Shown here: positions 23,367 through 26,156 of the stretch, one piece after another
Layout of the letters: each line of letters opens with the position of its first letter
How positions within the stretch are numbered: position 1 is the first letter of the stretch
NCBI GenBank assembly: GCA_934153805.1
Contig: CAKPFO010000015.1
Location: 1-26,156 of the forward strand
Source of the DNA: an uncultured Clostridia bacterium
Lineage (GTDB): Bacteria > Bacillota > Clostridia > TANB77 > CAG-508
Direction of reading: 5' to 3'
Length of the DNA: 26,156 bases
Made by a program: the position numbers and the translations under genes
Notes under the pieces: generated by a model
The model's input: the letters and a program-made list of their open reading frames with translations, nothing else
The model's database searches: none
What the model was told of the DNA's origin: nothing

Positions 23367-24065
23367 ATGAAAAAAATAGGATTTATTGGAGCATATGATA
23401 AAACAGATCTTATTACATATGTGTCAAAAATATTAGTAGAGTTAGGAAAAAGTGTACTTTTTGTAGATGGAACTATAACACAAAAAGCAAGATATATAAT
23501 ACCAACTATAGAACCATCTACAACCTACATAACACAATATGAAGGAATAGATGTTGCAGTAGGATTTGAAACTTTAGAAGGAATAAAATCATATTTGGGA
23601 ATACCTGAAACAGAAGAATTGAATTACGATATTATAATAATAGATGCAGATACAGCTGATAGTGTTACTAACTTTAAAATAGAAAATTGCGATAAAATTT
23701 ATTTCGCAACATCTTTTGATATGTATTCTATACGAAGAGGTGTAGAATCAATAAGCGGTATATATTCTCCTATAAATGTAACAAAAGTGTTGTTTTCAAA
23801 AGAAGCTTCAAGAGAGGAAGATGACTACTTAAATTATATGACTTCTAATAGCAAAATAATATGGGATCAAGAAAAAATCTATTTTCCATTTGAATTAGGA
23901 GATCAAACAGTTATATATAAAAACCAAAGAGTTTCTAAAATAAAATTAAGAAAATTGACTACACAATATAAGGAAGGACTTTTGTATATAGCAATGCAAA
24001 TTTCAGGAGAAGAAGATTATCAGAAAATGAAAAAAGTATTCAAAAAAATAGAAAAAGGAGTATAA
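23367..24065 (+). CDS. TadZ/CpaE-like protein with degenerate P-loop (first copy)
   Basis: A 232-residue ParA/MinD-fold protein. The N-terminus reads KKIGFIGAYDKTDLITYVSKILVELGKSVLFVDG. This aligns with a P-loop in which GGxGKT has become G-A-Y-D-K-T, keeping Lys-Thr but losing the second glycine and the signature lysine. A Walker B-like strand is NYDIIIIDADTAD. TadZ/CpaE proteins place the Tad machinery at a site in the cell. AAAGGA lies upstream. Nucleotide binding is uncertain. It is followed after three bases by a second protein of the same type. Confidence 0.7.
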   Translation: MKKIGFIGAYDKTDLITYVSKILVELGKSVLFVDGTITQKARYIIPTIEPSTTYITQYEGIDVAVGFETLEGIKSYLGIPETEELNYDIIIIDADTADSVTNFKIENCDKIYFATSFDMYSIRRGVESISGIYSPINVTKVLFSKEASREEDDYLNYMTSNSKIIWDQEKIYFPFELGDQTVIYKNQRVSKIKLRKLTTQYKEGLLYIAMQISGEEDYQKMKKVFKKIEKGV

Positions 24066-24068
24066 AAA

Positions 24069-24914
24069 ATGGCGATAATTGCATTTTGGAGTGAAGAGAA
24101 AAATGAAACTGGTCAAACATTGTCAATGGTTGCTTTATCAACATATATGGCAATACAACATAACTATAAGATATTAAATGTAAGTACAAATTTTAAAGAC
24201 AGAACATTAGAAGATTGCTATTGGGTAGAAGATAGACAGGCATCACTTGTTAAAAAAATTACTAAAACAGATTCAACGATGATAGGTTTAGAATCTGGAA
24301 TTGAAGGTTTGGCAAAAATAATTAGAAGTAATAAAACAACTCCTAATATTGTGTCTAACTATAGTAGAGCTGTATTTAGTGATAGATTAGACGTACTATG
24401 TGCACCTAAAACGCAAGTGTATAGTGAATACTATGAAATCGCTAAAATGTACCCAGATATAATAAATCTTGCAAATAAGAATTATGATTATGTTTTTGTA
24501 GATATATCAAAAAGAATGGGAGAAGAAGAAGCAAATAGAATATTAGAAATTGCAGATGTTATTGTTATTAATATAACTCAAAAGCTAAGAATAATAGAAA
24601 AATATGCAATACTAAAAGCAGAAAATAGCTTTTTCAAAAACAATAATATATTAATAAATATAGGAAGATATGATAGATATTCTAAATATAATACAAAAAA
24701 TATTTCAAGATTTTTAGGATTAAAAAAGGAAGTTTGTGTAGTACCATATAATACATTATATTTTGAAAGTTGTTCTGAAGGAAAAGTTGCAGAATTTTTC
24801 TTACGATTAAGAAGTGCAGATTCAGAAGATAGAAATGGCAACTTTATTCAAGAAATTGAAAAAATGACAAATGAAGTGATATTTAAAATACAAGCATTAC
24901 AAATGAAAATGTAA
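24069..24914 (+). CDS. TadZ/CpaE-like protein with altered Walker A (second copy)
   Basis: A 281-residue ParA/MinD-fold protein. IAFWSEEKNETGQTLSMVALSTYMAI corresponds to the deviant Walker A. Here the signature lysine (K in EEKN) is kept but the P-loop lysine is replaced by glutamine (G-Q-T). The region NYDYVFVDISKRMGEEEANRIL replaces Walker B, and NILINIGRYDRYSKYN matches the later strand of the fold. The ribosome site AAGGAG overlaps the last codons of the preceding gene, implying coupled translation and a possible heterodimer. The Tad-context role is inferred. Confidence 0.7.
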   Translation: MAIIAFWSEEKNETGQTLSMVALSTYMAIQHNYKILNVSTNFKDRTLEDCYWVEDRQASLVKKITKTDSTMIGLESGIEGLAKIIRSNKTTPNIVSNYSRAVFSDRLDVLCAPKTQVYSEYYEIAKMYPDIINLANKNYDYVFVDISKRMGEEEANRILEIADVIVINITQKLRIIEKYAILKAENSFFKNNNILINIGRYDRYSKYNTKNISRFLGLKKEVCVVPYNTLYFESCSEGKVAEFFLRLRSADSEDRNGNFIQEIEKMTNEVIFKIQALQMKM

Positions 24915-24942
24915 CAAAATATTTTAGGAAAGGAGCCCTTAA

Positions 24943-26156
24943 ATGAACCTATTTAACATTTTTATGATAATAGCCATATTAGCAATTGCAGGTTTTTTAC
25001 TAGCACGAAAATTAAAAAAGAAACAAGACGAAAAAGTAGAAGAACAAATTAGAGTTGATGATAAAACATATACTTTAGATAAAATGACTGCATTTGTAAG
25101 AAAGAGATTGGATGAAATTACAAAAATAAATTTATATGATATAGGGCTTTCAGAAGAAGAATTAAAAAGAAGAAAACAGAAAAAGTATGAATTGAAAAAA
25201 GCTTTAAAAGGTTGTACATATGGAGATGTTAATGATAAAAAGTATATAAAAGAATTAATATATGATTTATTAGCAAAAGAGTATGGAGTTACAGAAATAA
25301 ATATTTCTAAAGCAATACCTTTTGATGTACCTTCATTACTTACTGCTCAAGATAAATTTGAAATTATACTTTATATGTATAAACAAGAATTCGAGTATGA
25401 AGCTTTAACAGAAATTATAAAAAAATATGATTTAGCAAGATTAAAATATGTATCAGGAGAAACTAAACCTTCTTATGTAATAACAGAAGAAGAAATAAAC
25501 GATATATTCGAAAAAGAAAATTTTGTACTTTCATTCCAAGATAAATTAAATGTTGTAGTACAAAGAATATATCAACATTATAAAGGATATAGCAGTATAG
25601 ATGAGATAAGAGATATGAACATAGATGGTATCTCAGGAGGTGTATCTGGACTTCCAGAAAGTTTCTTAAGTCAAGTAGCACAAACAGATGGAGATTATTT
25701 AAGCCAAATTATGGATAATAAAGTTCCACGTGCATGTGATAGTATTTGGATAATGTTCCAAGGAAAATCTATACGTTTAGGATTCCTTTCATTTGGTAGT
25801 GAATCTGAACTAAAAAGAGTATGCCAAAACATATACAAATATAATAATCCAGGCCAATTATCAGATACTAATGGTTATAAAATAAATGAAATGAAAGATG
25901 GTTCTCGTGTTGTTGTTGTAAGACCAAGCATGTCAGAAACATGGGCATTCTTTGTAAGAAAATTCGACGTTAAACGTGCTACACTAGAACAAATAGTTCG
26001 TTTCCCTGGAAAAGAAGAAGCGATAGACCTTTTAAAATATTTAGTAAAAGGTGCCAGAATTATATCACTAACTGGTGAACAAGGTTGCCGGAAAAACAAC
26101 AATGCTTATGGCTATGATAGAAAACATATACGAAACAATGAACCTTCGTATTACAG
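24943..26156 (+). CDS. cpaF: TadA/CpaF secretion ATPase, frameshifted and cut by window end
   Basis: The start ATG (24943) follows AAAGGAG. An N-terminal helix (IFMIIAILAIAGFLLARKLKKKQ) is unusual for this normally cytosolic hexameric ATPase. The N-terminal domain (FVLSFQDKLNVVVQRIYQHYKGYSSIDEIRDMNIDGISGGVSGLP; SDTNGYKINEMKDGSRVVVVRP) matches TadA/CpaF, which powers pilus assembly. The frame then reads TGEQGCRKNNN. Removing one T at 26085-26086 gives TGEQGAGKTTMLMAMIENIY, a normal Walker A and following helix. So one base is inserted in the codons of the catalytic motif, either a sequencing error or a true inactivation. The ATPase core lies beyond the window. Confidence 0.8.
   Translation, partial: MNLFNIFMIIAILAIAGFLLARKLKKKQDEKVEEQIRVDDKTYTLDKMTAFVRKRLDEITKINLYDIGLSEEELKRRKQKKYELKKALKGCTYGDVNDKKYIKELIYDLLAKEYGVTEINISKAIPFDVPSLLTAQDKFEIILYMYKQEFEYEALTEIIKKYDLARLKYVSGETKPSYVITEEEINDIFEKENFVLSFQDKLNVVVQRIYQHYKGYSSIDEIRDMNIDGISGGVSGLPESFLSQVAQTDGDYLSQIMDNKVPRACDSIWIMFQGKSIRLGFLSFGSESELKRVCQNIYKYNNPGQLSDTNGYKINEMKDGSRVVVVRPSMSETWAFFVRKFDVKRATLEQIVRFPGKEEAIDLLKYLVKGARIISLTGEQGCRKNNNAYGYDRKHIRNNEPSYY

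Noticed and set aside
20000..26156. Template repeat or reverse transcriptase for the proposed DGR
   Set aside because: I looked for an adenine-rich near-copy of 21782-21901 and for RT motifs and saw neither anywhere in the window.
1..26156. CRISPR array
   Set aside because: No regularly spaced direct repeats of 24-40 bases were seen; short tandem AT repeats near 20150 and 22280 are not CRISPR.

Overview
The window is very AT-rich, with A-ending codons (AGA, ATA, ACA, GCA) dominating almost every gene. It carries a SpoIIAA-SpoIIAB-SigmaF operon followed by SpoIID and a catalytically intact SpoIIQ, a T-box leader on valS, and a tmRNA. This points to a spore-forming member of the Clostridia (Bacillota), probably an uncultured or gut-type lineage. 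No rRNA or tRNA genes, CRISPR array, phage module or intact insertion sequence was seen.

Layout. 1-1737: 3' part of a secreted GLUG-repeat surface protein. 1811-6613: a TetR repressor divergent from an MMPL-type exporter and a secreted coiled-coil partner, with three copies of one operator motif on the two facing promoters. 6745-9323: pyrimidine-nucleoside phosphorylase, a small zinc-ribbon protein and an unknown two-helix membrane protein whose start codon is separated from its Shine-Dalgarno sequence by a perfect hairpin. 9414-10304: an ORF6N protein with a PLD-like C-terminus. 10530-10883: tmRNA on the minus strand. 11113-15156: rsmD, a coiled-coil protein, a T-box leader and valS. 15370-19518: the sporulation block spoIIAA-spoIIAB-sigF-spoIID-spoIIQ, unusual because two related long palindromic elements lie between spoIIAA and spoIIAB and between spoIID and spoIIQ. 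19580-19851: decayed C-terminal remnant of an Rpn-family nuclease/transposase. 20393-21967: a pilin-like, BIG2-containing surface protein. 22435-end: start of a Tad/Flp-type pilus operon (CpaB-like, two TadZ/CpaE-like proteins, and TadA/CpaF, cut by the window end).

The most interesting signal is in the pilin-like protein. The codons for about residues 464-503 abruptly switch from A-ending to C/G/T-ending and are dominated by AGC, TAC, TAT, GGC, CAT, CGC and AAC, inside a W-L-x-S-P-S-A...RPLVxLKS frame. That is the signature expected of a variable region written by a diversity-generating retroelement (adenine-specific mutagenesis of AAC-rich template codons). No template repeat or reverse transcriptase is visible here, so the retroelement would have to act from elsewhere in the genome. 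The gene sits directly upstream of the Tad locus, so a diversified tip or minor-pilin adhesin is a testable hypothesis.

Other points of note: two adjacent TadZ-like proteins with complementary damaged P-loops; a one-base frameshift exactly in the Walker A motif of the TadA ATPase; a 40-residue lysine-rich reading frame overlapping the end of spoIIAA.
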